NCBI GenBank assembly: GCA_964404765.1
Contig: CAYOLL010000020.1
Span: 1 to 56,940 of the forward strand
Reading direction: 5' to 3'
Source: CAYOLL01 sp964404765 [NCBI: uncultured Gemmatimonadota bacterium]
GTDB taxonomy: Bacteria; 4572-55
DNA: 56,940 nt
Part shown: positions 26,941-35,338 of the stretch, in pieces
How positions within the stretch are numbered: position 1 is the first letter of the stretch
Layout: every line of letters starts with the position of its first letter
Notes under the pieces: generated by a model
What the model saw: the letters and a program-made list of their open reading frames with translations, nothing else
The model's database searches: none
What the model was told of the DNA's origin: nothing
Made by a program: the position numbers and the translations under genes

Positions 26941-27435
26941 ATGCCATCATTTGATGTTGTAAACGAAATTGATGTGCAGGAACTCGACAATGCGGTTAAT
27001 AACACCAAGAAAGAAGTCGCCACACGCTACGATTTTCGGGAATCCAAAACGGAGATTGATTTTAATCGCAAAGAAAAAAAACTGCATATTACCACAGAAG
27101 ATGACATGAAAATGCGGGCCATCCAGGATATGTTGGTGACGCATTGTGTCCGGCGTAAAGTAGATCCGAAATGCCTGGAGTTCAAGGACATTGAACCGAC
27201 TTCCAACATGATGATCAAACGGGATGTGACGATTAAAGACGGCATCGAAAAGGAAGCGGCCAAGAAGATTGTCAAAATCATTAAAGACATGAATCTGAAA
27301 CAGCTGCAGGCGGCTATCCAGGATAGTCAAGTGCGGGTCACCAGCAAGAATATCGACGATTTGCAAATCGTTATCAAGACGCTCAAAGACAGTGATGTAG
27401 GACTGCCGTTGCAGTTCGTCAACATGAAGCGATAG
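26941..27435 (+). CDS. yajQ: YajQ-family nucleotide-binding protein
   Basis: This 164-aa UPF0234/YajQ protein begins MPSFDVVNEIDVQELDNAVNN with the highly conserved 'KKEVATRYDFRESKTEID'. It has two ferredoxin-like halves and ends with 'VRVTSKNIDDLQIVIKTLK...LPLQFVNMKR'. Some family members bind cyclic di-GMP and act in transcriptional regulation. AGGAGG lies just upstream of the ATG. It is 14 nt downstream of rlmB and about 60 nt upstream of the next gene, so probably co-transcribed. Confidence 0.95.
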   Translation: MPSFDVVNEIDVQELDNAVNNTKKEVATRYDFRESKTEIDFNRKEKKLHITTEDDMKMRAIQDMLVTHCVRRKVDPKCLEFKDIEPTSNMMIKRDVTIKDGIEKEAAKKIVKIIKDMNLKQLQAAIQDSQVRVTSKNIDDLQIVIKTLKDSDVGLPLQFVNMKR

Positions 27436-27495
27436 TTTTGGTGTATTCCCGACATTTTTGAGATCAACCCATTTTTTGGCCGAAGGAGGTTTACC

Positions 27496-28758
27496 GTGAG
27501 CAGGATTATTTTTTTGACCATGGTGGCTGTGCTGTTCTTTGGGCAACCCAATAGCCCGGTTTTCGCCCAAACCTTGCCTGCGCCAAAAGATATCACCGAC
27601 CTGAGCAAGGACGAAAAGCTGGCCCAAACGCTGGCTCTGCTGACCGGTGTGCCCATTTCGCCGCTATTGGGCATCAGTGCCCTGAGCGCATATCAATACT
27701 TCAAGACACCGGGCGAGCACCGGTCCGGACTGCCCTGGTATCGCTCGCCCTGGTTTTGGGGCATCGGCCTGCTCATTTCGCTGCTGTTTGCCCTCAATAC
27801 GTTTATTGGCTCCATCGCACCGCCCCTCAAAAAACCCATGGATCTTGTGGAAGTCTTCGAGGACAAGGTCAGCTTTTTAATTGCCAGTCCCATTGTCGCC
27901 ATTCAGGTAGCCATCATGGTGACCGGACTGCTGAACGGAGACAATCCGAATATCGACGCAACAACATCCGCGCCAGCCGCAGTTTCTACAAGTCTCGTCC
28001 AGACGAGCGATACCGCTTCCGTCACCAATCCGCAAAACAACTCCTCTGTGCCGCCGCTTGTGTCACAGTTGCTGTTCGGTGGCAGCTTTATCATCTCCAT
28101 GCTCATGATGAGCATCGTCTGGATCGTTTCTCACATTTTTAGTATTTTGATATTCCTCAGTCCGTGGGGAGTTTTGGATATGGGCCTGCGCACTGTACGT
28201 ACGGGTATTTTGGGCGCTATTGTGATGAGCTCGGCCATTCACCCCTATTTAGGCGCAGTAGTGGCCGGCATCGTTTTTCTGATTACGCTGTTACTGGCCG
28301 GCTGGTCATTTCGCTTGTCTTTATATGGCACCGTGCTGTGCTTAGATGCACCTGCCCGCTTGTTCGGGTTGACGAATGAGCCGGAGCTGCCACTATACGC
28401 CTTTACCGCCCGGCGTTTGAATGGCGTTCCCGTCCGCACCTTTGGCCGCACGGACTGCGCCGCCGACAACCAATTGTGCTTTAAATATCGCAAGTGGTGG
28501 CTGTTGCCGGAAAAAACAGTGCTGCTCCCCGGTCCGCTTGCCATCGGCAAAGGACTTGTCTCGCCGACGTTGCTCGATCAAAACAACAATACATTGTTGA
28601 CATTTCCCCCGCGCTACCGGTCACATGAGGCAAAATTGGCAGACTTATTGAAGATCTCTGCCATCCGCGAGACTGGCGCACTAAACGGCCTCAAAACGAT
28701 CAAAACCTGGTTTAAAGACTTGTTGGGTACAGAGAAAAGTCAGGTCGCAGCGGTTTAA
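27496..28758 (+). CDS. Exported multi-pass membrane protein, function unknown
   Basis: This 420-aa protein has an N-terminal signal-like segment (to about residue 25, ...PVFAQ) and several membrane helices (about 90-110, 130-160, 190-290). A soluble C-terminal third contains Cys residues and 'KYRKWWLLPEKTVLLPG'. The segment 'LALLTGVPISPLLGISALSAYQYFKTP' vaguely recalls DUF4126-type membrane proteins, but I cannot confirm that. The GTG start is well supported by AAGGAGG 6 nt upstream. It lies downstream of yajQ on the same strand. No catalytic motif is visible. Confidence 0.6.
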   Translation: MSRIIFLTMVAVLFFGQPNSPVFAQTLPAPKDITDLSKDEKLAQTLALLTGVPISPLLGISALSAYQYFKTPGEHRSGLPWYRSPWFWGIGLLISLLFALNTFIGSIAPPLKKPMDLVEVFEDKVSFLIASPIVAIQVAIMVTGLLNGDNPNIDATTSAPAAVSTSLVQTSDTASVTNPQNNSSVPPLVSQLLFGGSFIISMLMMSIVWIVSHIFSILIFLSPWGVLDMGLRTVRTGILGAIVMSSAIHPYLGAVVAGIVFLITLLLAGWSFRLSLYGTVLCLDAPARLFGLTNEPELPLYAFTARRLNGVPVRTFGRTDCAADNQLCFKYRKWWLLPEKTVLLPGPLAIGKGLVSPTLLDQNNNTLLTFPPRYRSHEAKLADLLKISAIRETGALNGLKTIKTWFKDLLGTEKSQVAAV

Positions 28759-28860
28759 AAGTAACTTTTGTTGTTTCAAACCAAATGACAAGTTTGCCAT
28801 GAACCAAAAAATCTTGCTCAAATCCGGGAGTGACTGTGGCCACAAATGGAAGGATAATTT

Positions 28861-29721
28861 GTGCACTGGCGCTTTTTAGACACCGAATTTCATAATGCAG
28901 CTTATAACATGGCTGTAGACGAAGTGCTGCTCGCCGGTATTGAACACGACCAATCGTCTCCGGTTTTTCGACTGTTCGGCTGGCATCCGCCGGGCATTTC
29001 CTTTGGCTACACCCAGCGCCCGGAAGTAGAGTTTGATCTCGCTCATTGCCGGGCACACGGTGTCGATTTGGTCAGACGACTGACCGGAGGCCGGGCAGTC
29101 TATCATCACCATGAAATTACGTATAGCGTCACAGCCCGGGAAAATGATCCGGCCATCGGTGGCTCGTTGCAGGAAGCCTATTTCGCAATCAATCGCGGAT
29201 TAGCGCACGGCCTGACAAAATTGGGCGTTATCTCCGATTTTGAAAAAGGCAAATTTGAGCCGGATCGGGAAAAAATAAAATCGCCCTGCTTTATCTCAAC
29301 CGCCCGTTATGAAATAACTTACGATAACAAAAAATTAGTCGGCAGCGCCCAGCGGAAGCTTAACGGCCTGCTCTTGCAGCATGGCTCCATTCTTTTGGAT
29401 GGTCACCAAGAGGAAATGGTGGCCCTCACCCGTTTTGCACCGGAGCGCCAACAAAAACTGCTGGACACATTGCGGCAGAAAACAACCTCCGTCTCGCAAA
29501 TTTTGGCCCGACCGGTTAGTTACACTGAAGTTGCTGCCGCTTTAAAAGCCGGTTTTGCCGAACAGCTTGGCATAACATTTGTAGATATGGAGTTAACTGC
29601 TGCGGAAGCAAAAGAAGTCGAGCGCCTGATTGCCGTTAAATATAGCGCGGATGCCTGGAATTTTAAGACCGACCGCTACGTTGCCGATTCAGGCTGGCAG
29701 ACTGTAAAAACCGTTGTATAA
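28861..29721 (+). CDS. Lipoate-protein ligase/octanoyltransferase family protein (LipM-like)
   Basis: This cytoplasmic BirA/LplA-fold enzyme transfers an octanoyl or lipoyl group to a carrier-protein lysine. Diagnostic elements are 'NMAVDEVLL', 'SFGYTQ', the substrate loop 'RRLTGGRAVYHHHEITYSV', the lysine in 'NKKLVGSAQRK' and 'LLQHGSILLD'. A Cys in 'KSPCFISTARYEI' matches the nucleophile position of LipM-type octanoyl-GcvH transferases, which favours LipM over LplA. The GTG start has GGAAGGA upstream. It is followed by panB, giving a small cofactor-biosynthesis pair. Confidence 0.85.
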   Translation: MHWRFLDTEFHNAAYNMAVDEVLLAGIEHDQSSPVFRLFGWHPPGISFGYTQRPEVEFDLAHCRAHGVDLVRRLTGGRAVYHHHEITYSVTARENDPAIGGSLQEAYFAINRGLAHGLTKLGVISDFEKGKFEPDREKIKSPCFISTARYEITYDNKKLVGSAQRKLNGLLLQHGSILLDGHQEEMVALTRFAPERQQKLLDTLRQKTTSVSQILARPVSYTEVAAALKAGFAEQLGITFVDMELTAAEAKEVERLIAVKYSADAWNFKTDRYVADSGWQTVKTVV

Positions 29722-29788
29722 TTTTCTATACCCGCAACCTATAGCCTAATAGCCTACAGCCTAAACAACCTGTTTTATGAGGCAAATT

Positions 29789-30604
29789 ATGTCCCAAAAA
29801 ATAACAATAAAAACATTGCAAACCATGAAACAACGCGGGGAAAAAATTTGCATGCTGACGGCCTATGATTATCTAACGGCCAAGCACGTGGATGCCGCCG
29901 GCATAGAGGTAATTTTGGTAGGTGATTCCGCGGCAATGGTCTTTTGCGGTTACGATAGCACCCTGCCGATTACCCTGGACGAAATGTTGTATCACATTAA
30001 AGCGGCAAATCGGGGCAGAAGCCGGGCGCTGCTCATCGGTGACATGCCCTTTTTGTCGTATGGTTTGAGCGAAGATGAAGCCATCCGCAACGCCGGACGA
30101 ATGCTTAAAGAGGGAGGCGCCGAAGCTGTCAAACTGGAAGGCGGGCGACAATTTATCCGCTTGATTGAGCGCATGATTTCAATTGGCATCCCGGTGATGG
30201 GCCACCTCGGCATGACACCGCAATCGGTGCACCAATTTGGCGGGTTTAAACTGCAAGGCACAAACGACGCTGCCGCTCACCGCATGATGGAAGATGCACA
30301 TGCCTTGCAAGAAGCTGGCTGCTTTTCGATCGTTTTAGAAAAAGTGCCCATGTTATTGGCCAGACAAATCAGTGAGTCGTTAACAATTCCCACTATTGGC
30401 ATCGGCGCCGGACCCCACTGCAACGGACAGGTGTTAGTCGTAGATGATATGCTGGGACGCTTTACCGATTTTCATCCGAAATTCCTTAAACGCTATGCGA
30501 ATCTGGCCCAAGTCATGAAAGATGCTTTTAACGCGTATATGGCCGATGTTAAAGAAGGCAAATTCCCGACAGATGCCCACAGCTATGGTGTCGCCGGCGA
30601 GTAA
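29789..30604 (+). CDS. panB: 3-methyl-2-oxobutanoate hydroxymethyltransferase (ketopantoate hydroxymethyltransferase)
   Basis: This is the first committed step of pantothenate/CoA synthesis: it adds hydroxymethyl from methylene-THF to alpha-ketoisovalerate. PanB signatures are 'KICMLTAYDYLTAKHVDAAGIEVILVGDS', 'EGGAEAVKLEGG', 'VMGHLGMTPQSVHQFGG', 'VLEKVP' and 'TIGIGAGPHCNGQVLVVDDMLG'. The start at 29789 (MSQKITIKT) is preferred because GAGG, lying inside an alternative ATG at 29777, is spaced 7 nt from it. Just upstream is a run of imperfect 'AGCCTA' repeats. No panC or panD is nearby. Confidence 0.95.
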   Translation: MSQKITIKTLQTMKQRGEKICMLTAYDYLTAKHVDAAGIEVILVGDSAAMVFCGYDSTLPITLDEMLYHIKAANRGRSRALLIGDMPFLSYGLSEDEAIRNAGRMLKEGGAEAVKLEGGRQFIRLIERMISIGIPVMGHLGMTPQSVHQFGGFKLQGTNDAAAHRMMEDAHALQEAGCFSIVLEKVPMLLARQISESLTIPTIGIGAGPHCNGQVLVVDDMLGRFTDFHPKFLKRYANLAQVMKDAFNAYMADVKEGKFPTDAHSYGVAGE

Positions 30605-30911
30605 AAAACGGTAGCGATGGCTCTGTTGATTTCACTTTGCCGTAAAACCACCATGCCGGAATGACATGTTACTGTTCAACCACACATATATTAAAGTTCT
30701 TTTGTCAAGGTAAATTTCAATATAATTCCTTACTCTATTTGAAGATACCACCAATTTTGAATGATACCGACACACTTTTAGGCACAAAAACACCCCCTCC
30801 GCGCCACAACGCTTGCGCACTTGACAGAAGCATCCGCTTAAGCCGCTGCTCAGGCTGACGTTTCCATCGCCCATGACAGTGATCGGGAACTGCGCCCCTG
30901 ACGCGGTTTTC
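30605..30911. other. Intergenic region with degenerate repeat, 3' of IS110 remnant
   Basis: This 307-nt stretch lies between panB and the transposase remnant. It contains CCACCATGCCGGAATGACAT near 30650, resembling the end of the element at 25944-26087, so it is probably a decayed repeat. The rest may be former IS sequence. I see no credible gene. Confidence 0.5.
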
Positions 30912-31487
30912 TCAACCAGGGCGAAATGGTCGGCCAAAAGCCGCGCCATCAAACTCCAGATTGTTTTTGGTCATGAAATAAATGGCAATCCCAAATTTGT
31001 GACTTAGACGTTGAAAGGCTTTGGATTGGCCGAATTTGTTTTTTAGTTTTTCGTAATATTGTCCGATGGCTTCCGAATGTTGAACGGCGTGGATGGCGAT
31101 CTCGCCCAACGCCCTTTTGAGATAAGGGTTGCCAATATTCGGATTACCGTCTTTGGTCGGCTTGCCATCAAACGAACGTTCGACTCTGACCACGCGGGCG
31201 TATGAACAAAAATCCTGCACGGCGCGAAAGCGATCCGCCTTGTGCATCTCATACAACACGGTCAGAGCCAAAACATTGCCCACGCCGGGAATCCGCATCG
31301 GGCTGTCTAAATGCTTTTCGTTATGATGCCGCGCCTGGTTGAGCGCCTGCGTTTCGATCTGCGCAATCATGGCGTCACACGCTTCGATCAGATCAAAGTC
31401 GCAGGCGGCTGACAACTGAATGTCCGGGTGATCGAAGCGTTGGCACAATTCACGGCGGTCGCTCTTGCGTTTCACATCCACGCTCAC
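30912..31487 (-). pseudogene. IS110-family transposase, 3' remnant
   Basis: This is the C-terminal part (191 aa) of an IS110/IS116/IS902 transposase. The Transposase_20 helix-hairpin-helix segment 'IPGVGNVLALTVLYEM' is followed by 'FCSYARVVRVERSFDGKPTKDGNPNIGNPYLKRALGEIA', typical of the family. The N-terminal RuvC-like DEDD catalytic domain is missing: the frame opens directly in the middle region and no upstream continuation is visible before the EF-G gene. It is therefore a dead element. No inverted ends are expected for this family. Confidence 0.85.
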
Positions 31488-31845
31488 CCAAACCCTTCAT
31501 TTGATGGCGGAGACAAAAGAACTTTTAATAATATCACGTCGTAATAATTTTGAGCACGAAAACGGGCGCTTGTAGCTCAACAGCTTTTCACCCGGCAAAA
31601 TGCGCTTTCTTTCGGCAACAGTGAAAAGTCGCTTGACAATTTCAAGTGGCTTTGATATTATTTTCTCAGGCAGGCTAACTGCTGATTTTTTGATAAGTTA
31701 CGCTTTAACCGGAGGATGTATTCATCTAATCGTTTGAGCCCTATGCTTTGTAATTTGTGACTGCTGAATCAACGGGCGCTAATCAAATAGCATCCCGAAA
31801 AAGCAGCTCAACCTTAAATCCTGTCAATCTTAAGGAGATCATCGC
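31488..31845. other. Upstream region of the EF-G paralogue
   Basis: This 358-nt region separates the IS110 remnant from the EF-G-like gene. It contains the canonical promoter at 31633-31661 and a tRNA-like 5' fragment (GGGCGCTTGTAGCTCAACAG near 31564) that does not complete a cloverleaf. There is no ORF of note. Confidence 0.6.
31633..31661 (+). promoter_or_regulatory. Canonical sigma-70-type promoter upstream of the EF-G paralogue
   Basis: TTGACA (31633-31638), a 17-nt spacer and TATTAT (31656-31661) form a near-consensus promoter about 185 nt upstream of the ATG at 31846. This implies a long 5' leader. It is a sequence match only. Confidence 0.6.
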
Positions 31846-33966
31846 ATGGTAAAGAAATACACGCCCGATACAATTCGTAATGTTGTATTCACCGGGCATG
31901 GCTGTGTTGGCAAAACATCGATCGCAGAAGGTATATTGTATGCGACCGGTCATCACGATCGGCTTGGCCAAGTTACCGAAGGCAACACTCTGCTTGACTA
32001 TTTTCCGGATGAAATTGAGCGTCAGAGTTCAATCAACATGGCGCTGGCCCATTGTGACTGGAAAGGTAACAAGATTAACATTATTGACACCCCCGGTTAT
32101 TCTGACTTTTATGGTGAGACTGTAGCCGGGATGCACGTCGCCGATGGCGCTGTCATTTTTATGAATGCCGCTGCCGGCGTGGAAGTTGGGACAGAGTCTG
32201 TTTGGAAATTTGCATCTAACTTAAAATTGCCGGTTCTGCTGGTCGTCAACGGCATTGATAAAGACAACGTCAATCTCGATGACGTGGTCGCTACCGCCGG
32301 GAAAAGTTTTGGCAAGAAAGTGATCCCGATTCAAGCGCCTTATGGTACTGGCGCCGACTTTAAGGGTATTGTCGATCTTTTTAGCCAAAAGTTAATGGTT
32401 TTTTCTACTGAATTAGACGGTACTTACGAAGAAAAACCTTTACCGGGTGATCTTGACTTCAGCTTAGAGCGTGAGCAGATGATTGAGTTGATTGCCGAGA
32501 CGGATGACCGCTTGCTGGAAAAGTTTTTTGAGGGCAAAGCGTTCTCCACCGTTGAATTGAAAGGCACTCTTAGGAAAGCTGTGGTGGACGGGAAAGTGTT
32601 GCCGCTGTTGTATAGCGTGGCTTTGCAAAATGTCGGGACAACCCCTTTGCTGGACGCGATTGTCGATTATATGCCGGCTCCAGCCGACCGTCCTCTTAAT
32701 TTAAGCGACGGCACAACGCTTAAGCAAGACCCGCACGGTCCCCTGGCGGCTATTATTTTTAAGACCATATCCGAGCCTCATGTGGGCGAGCTCTCCTACA
32801 TGCGCGTCTACAGCGGCATTATTACGCATGGCGCCGATGCTCACAACTCAACCCGCAACATAACCGAACGTGTAGGTCAAATTTATGCGGTTAATGGCAA
32901 AAAACGCGAGGATATGCACGATCTGGTTGCCGGTGATATCGGCGCATTGGTCAAGCTTAAGTCTACCAAAACCAACAATGTCTTTTCCGATAAGCACCAT
33001 CCGTTCGATATAAAAAAGATTGTCTTTCTGGAGCCGGTTACCAATCTGGCGATCATTCCGAAAAAGAAAGGTGATGAAGATAAAATTGGCGTGGCTTTGC
33101 ATCATCTGGAAGATGAAGATCAATCTTTCGGCGTCACCCATGATGCCGAGCTGCATCAAACCATCATTCGAGGCCTGAGCGAAATTCATTTGGAAGTGCT
33201 TGTTCATCGCCTGAAAAGCCGTTATGGCGTCGAAGTGGATGTTATCTCGCCCAAGGTTCCTTACCGGGAAACCATCCGCGGTGCAGCAGCCAAAAGCTAT
33301 CGCCATAAAAAACAAAGCGGTGGCTCCGGACAATTTGGTGAAGTCCACCTGCATGTCGATGCCTATCATCAGGACGCACCCATTCCAAGCCAATATACCT
33401 TTCGACACGAAGAAATTGATGATCTGCCCTGGGGCGGGAAACTGCAATTTGTCAATTGCATCGTGGGTGGCGCAATTGACAACAAATTTATTCCGGCGGT
33501 CAAAAGGGGCGTTCTGGAGTGTATGCAGCGCGGAGCGTTTGCCGGCTATCCGATCATTGATGTGCGCGTAATTGTGTACGACGGCAAAATGCATCCGGTT
33601 GATTCTAATGACAACGCCTTTAAAACCGCCGGCCGGATGAGCTTTAAAGAGTCATTTCTGGCGGCAAAGCCGACCATGCTGGAACCCATCTATGAAATTC
33701 ACGTCACAGTACCGGACGAATACATGGGCGATGTCTTGGGCGACCTGAGTTCGCGGCGCGGCAAAATTCAGGGCATGGACCCGCAAGAAGGATATGAGAT
33801 TATTCATGCGCTGGTGCCGCTGGCCGAGCTGGATCGTTATTCTACCTCTTTGCGTTCAATCACCCAAGGGCGCGGGCTGCATACTCGCCGTTTTTTACAT
33901 TATGAAGAAGTGCCGCGCGAAATTTCTGAAAAACTAAAGCAGACCGTTGAGGAGGATAAGGAGTAG
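31846..33966 (+). CDS. Elongation factor G-like GTPase (EF-G paralogue)
   Basis: This 706-aa translational GTPase has all five EF-G domains. G1 is GHGCVGKTS (17-25), G3 is DTPGY, and the C-terminus has 'GRMSFKESF..AKPTMLEPIYEIHVTVPDEYMGDVLGDLSSRRGKIQGMD'. The P-loop (GHGCVGKT instead of GHIDAGKTT), the RQSSINMA switch-I region and a divergent domain IV place it with the EF-G-II/'EF-G-like' group rather than the canonical factor in the str operon. The G4 motif reads V-N-G-I-D-K instead of NKxD. The role may be in recycling, stress translation or another ribosomal function. AAGGAG precedes the ATG. It is monocistronic. Confidence 0.9.
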   Translation: MVKKYTPDTIRNVVFTGHGCVGKTSIAEGILYATGHHDRLGQVTEGNTLLDYFPDEIERQSSINMALAHCDWKGNKINIIDTPGYSDFYGETVAGMHVADGAVIFMNAAAGVEVGTESVWKFASNLKLPVLLVVNGIDKDNVNLDDVVATAGKSFGKKVIPIQAPYGTGADFKGIVDLFSQKLMVFSTELDGTYEEKPLPGDLDFSLEREQMIELIAETDDRLLEKFFEGKAFSTVELKGTLRKAVVDGKVLPLLYSVALQNVGTTPLLDAIVDYMPAPADRPLNLSDGTTLKQDPHGPLAAIIFKTISEPHVGELSYMRVYSGIITHGADAHNSTRNITERVGQIYAVNGKKREDMHDLVAGDIGALVKLKSTKTNNVFSDKHHPFDIKKIVFLEPVTNLAIIPKKKGDEDKIGVALHHLEDEDQSFGVTHDAELHQTIIRGLSEIHLEVLVHRLKSRYGVEVDVISPKVPYRETIRGAAAKSYRHKKQSGGSGQFGEVHLHVDAYHQDAPIPSQYTFRHEEIDDLPWGGKLQFVNCIVGGAIDNKFIPAVKRGVLECMQRGAFAGYPIIDVRVIVYDGKMHPVDSNDNAFKTAGRMSFKESFLAAKPTMLEPIYEIHVTVPDEYMGDVLGDLSSRRGKIQGMDPQEGYEIIHALVPLAELDRYSTSLRSITQGRGLHTRRFLHYEEVPREISEKLKQTVEEDKE

Positions 33967-34308
33967 TTTGGCATTTTGAAGACAGATAGACAGCGTCTCA
34001 CAATGTCAGTATTGTTGAGTCGTTAGGAACCTCAATTTTATTGCTTTGGATTAGTACACCCTACGGGTTTTGCTCTTCAACCCTTAGGGTGTACTCCGTA
34101 TTCCGAGGAGGCCGGTCCTTAAGGGTTAAAAGGCAAAACCCGTAGGGTCACACAATCCGGCGTATTTATTCCAAAACCCAAGCTTATTTTATCGACGCTC
34201 CTTAAGTTAAGATTTTAAAACGAAGCCTTGTATCAAATTCAACATTGCAAAGCTTCATGATGAGCGCCACTTTTTAAGCGCGGTCATCTCCGCGAACAGG
34301 TTAAACCC
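33967..34308. other. Intergenic region containing a long inverted repeat
   Basis: This 342-nt gap lies between the EF-G-like and ricT genes. Its only obvious content is the inverted repeat at 34059-34147. No ORF or RNA gene is seen. Confidence 0.6.
34059..34147. repeat. Imperfect 31-bp inverted repeat
   Basis: The left arm 34059-34089 starts CCCTACGGGTTTTGC and ends AACCCTTAGGG. The right arm 34117-34147 is its near-perfect reverse complement (starts CCTTAAGGGTT, ends AAAACCCGTAGGG). The loop is 27 nt. The core CCCTTAGGG resembles that of the inverted repeat at 10204-10263. It is either a MITE relic or a structured 3' end for the EF-G-like mRNA. Confidence 0.7.
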
Positions 34309-35187
34309 ATGACCCAAAATAGATTTGTTGAGATACAGTTTAAAGACCAGAAGCGCGCTTATTATCTTAATCCGGAAGATACAACACTGGCCAAGGATTC
34401 TTACGTATTGGTAGAAGGCGAACCGGGCTTAAAGATTGGCAAAGTACTGCGGAATGTCAAAGCCGATGTTTACGGTGAAAGAGCCGACACTCTCAAAAAA
34501 ATTCTGCGCGCCGCTGAAGCTACCGAGATCGAAAATTTTCTAGGCTCACTGGGAAAACAGGAAAGCGCTGCGCGAGCGTGTCAGGAACAAATTACCATGC
34601 GTAATTTGGAAATGAAGTTGATCAACGTTGACGTGCAGTTTGACGGAGCCAAGATTACCTTTTTCTTCACCGCAGAACGCCGCGTGGATTTCCGTGAGCT
34701 GGTGCGAGCATTAGCCGGAATTTTTAAGACGCGGATTGAATTGCGACAAGTTGGCGTCCGTGATGAAGCTAAAAGCTTAGACGGCGTCGGGCCGTGTGGA
34801 AAGCGTTTGTGCTGCAGCTCATGGCTTAAAGATTTTGCCCCCATTACCTTGAAAATGGCGCGCGATCAACATATTTCCCTGACCCCCTCCAAAATTTCCG
34901 GCATGTGCGGCCGGTTACTCTGCTGTCTGGAATACGAGCATGAAATTTATCTGGCTAAATCAAAACTGTTTCCGCCAATTGGCAGTCGCGTTACGACGAT
35001 GGATGGCAAGCAAATGCTGGTAACAAACCTGGATATATTTCGCGAGCGCGTTATTTGTCGCAATGAAGTCGGCGCTGAATTTCAATTAATGTTAGCTGAC
35101 ATTAAAGAGAAGATTCCGCCCGATCCAAGGCGTCGGCGCGATACCAATGCGGATGAAGATGGCGATTACATTCCGGATCGGGAGTAG
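34309..35187 (+). CDS. ricT: PSP1-domain protein, RicT/YaaT-like
   Basis: This 292-aa protein has the PSP1 C-terminal region with the invariant 'FFFTAERRVDFRELVR', 'RIELRQVGVRDEAK', and two Cys clusters 'GPCGKRLCCSSW' and 'GMCGRLLCCLEYE'. In Bacillus RicT these cysteines bind [4Fe-4S] clusters in the Ric complex that modulates RNase Y and phosphorelay signalling. The Asp/Arg-rich C-terminal tail is poorly conserved. It precedes mfd by about 150 nt. In many non-Firmicutes this gene sits by replication genes (holB, metG); here it does not. Confidence 0.92.
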   Translation: MTQNRFVEIQFKDQKRAYYLNPEDTTLAKDSYVLVEGEPGLKIGKVLRNVKADVYGERADTLKKILRAAEATEIENFLGSLGKQESAARACQEQITMRNLEMKLINVDVQFDGAKITFFFTAERRVDFRELVRALAGIFKTRIELRQVGVRDEAKSLDGVGPCGKRLCCSSWLKDFAPITLKMARDQHISLTPSKISGMCGRLLCCLEYEHEIYLAKSKLFPPIGSRVTTMDGKQMLVTNLDIFRERVICRNEVGAEFQLMLADIKEKIPPDPRRRRDTNADEDGDYIPDRE

Positions 35188-35338
35188 CAGCGGTTCCGTC
35201 ATCGGCAAAGCAGTTACCCAATTTTTATCAACCGGCGCTCCCGGATATGCATTTTTATTTTGCATTTGGGCCATGAGAGCACTATCTTTTGATTTGATTT
35301 ACCACGGGGCTTGACAATCCACACGCTATACCGACTTC

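Noticed and set aside
30632-30952. Possible 106-aa gene 3' of the IS110 remnant
   Set aside because: No family resemblance or ribosome-binding site. It overlaps the transposase end and repeat debris.
31564-31640. tRNA-like start GGGCGCTTGTAGCTCAACAG
   Set aside because: The acceptor and D-arm look suggestive, but no anticodon, T-arm (GTTCxAxxC) or 3' acceptor complement follows.
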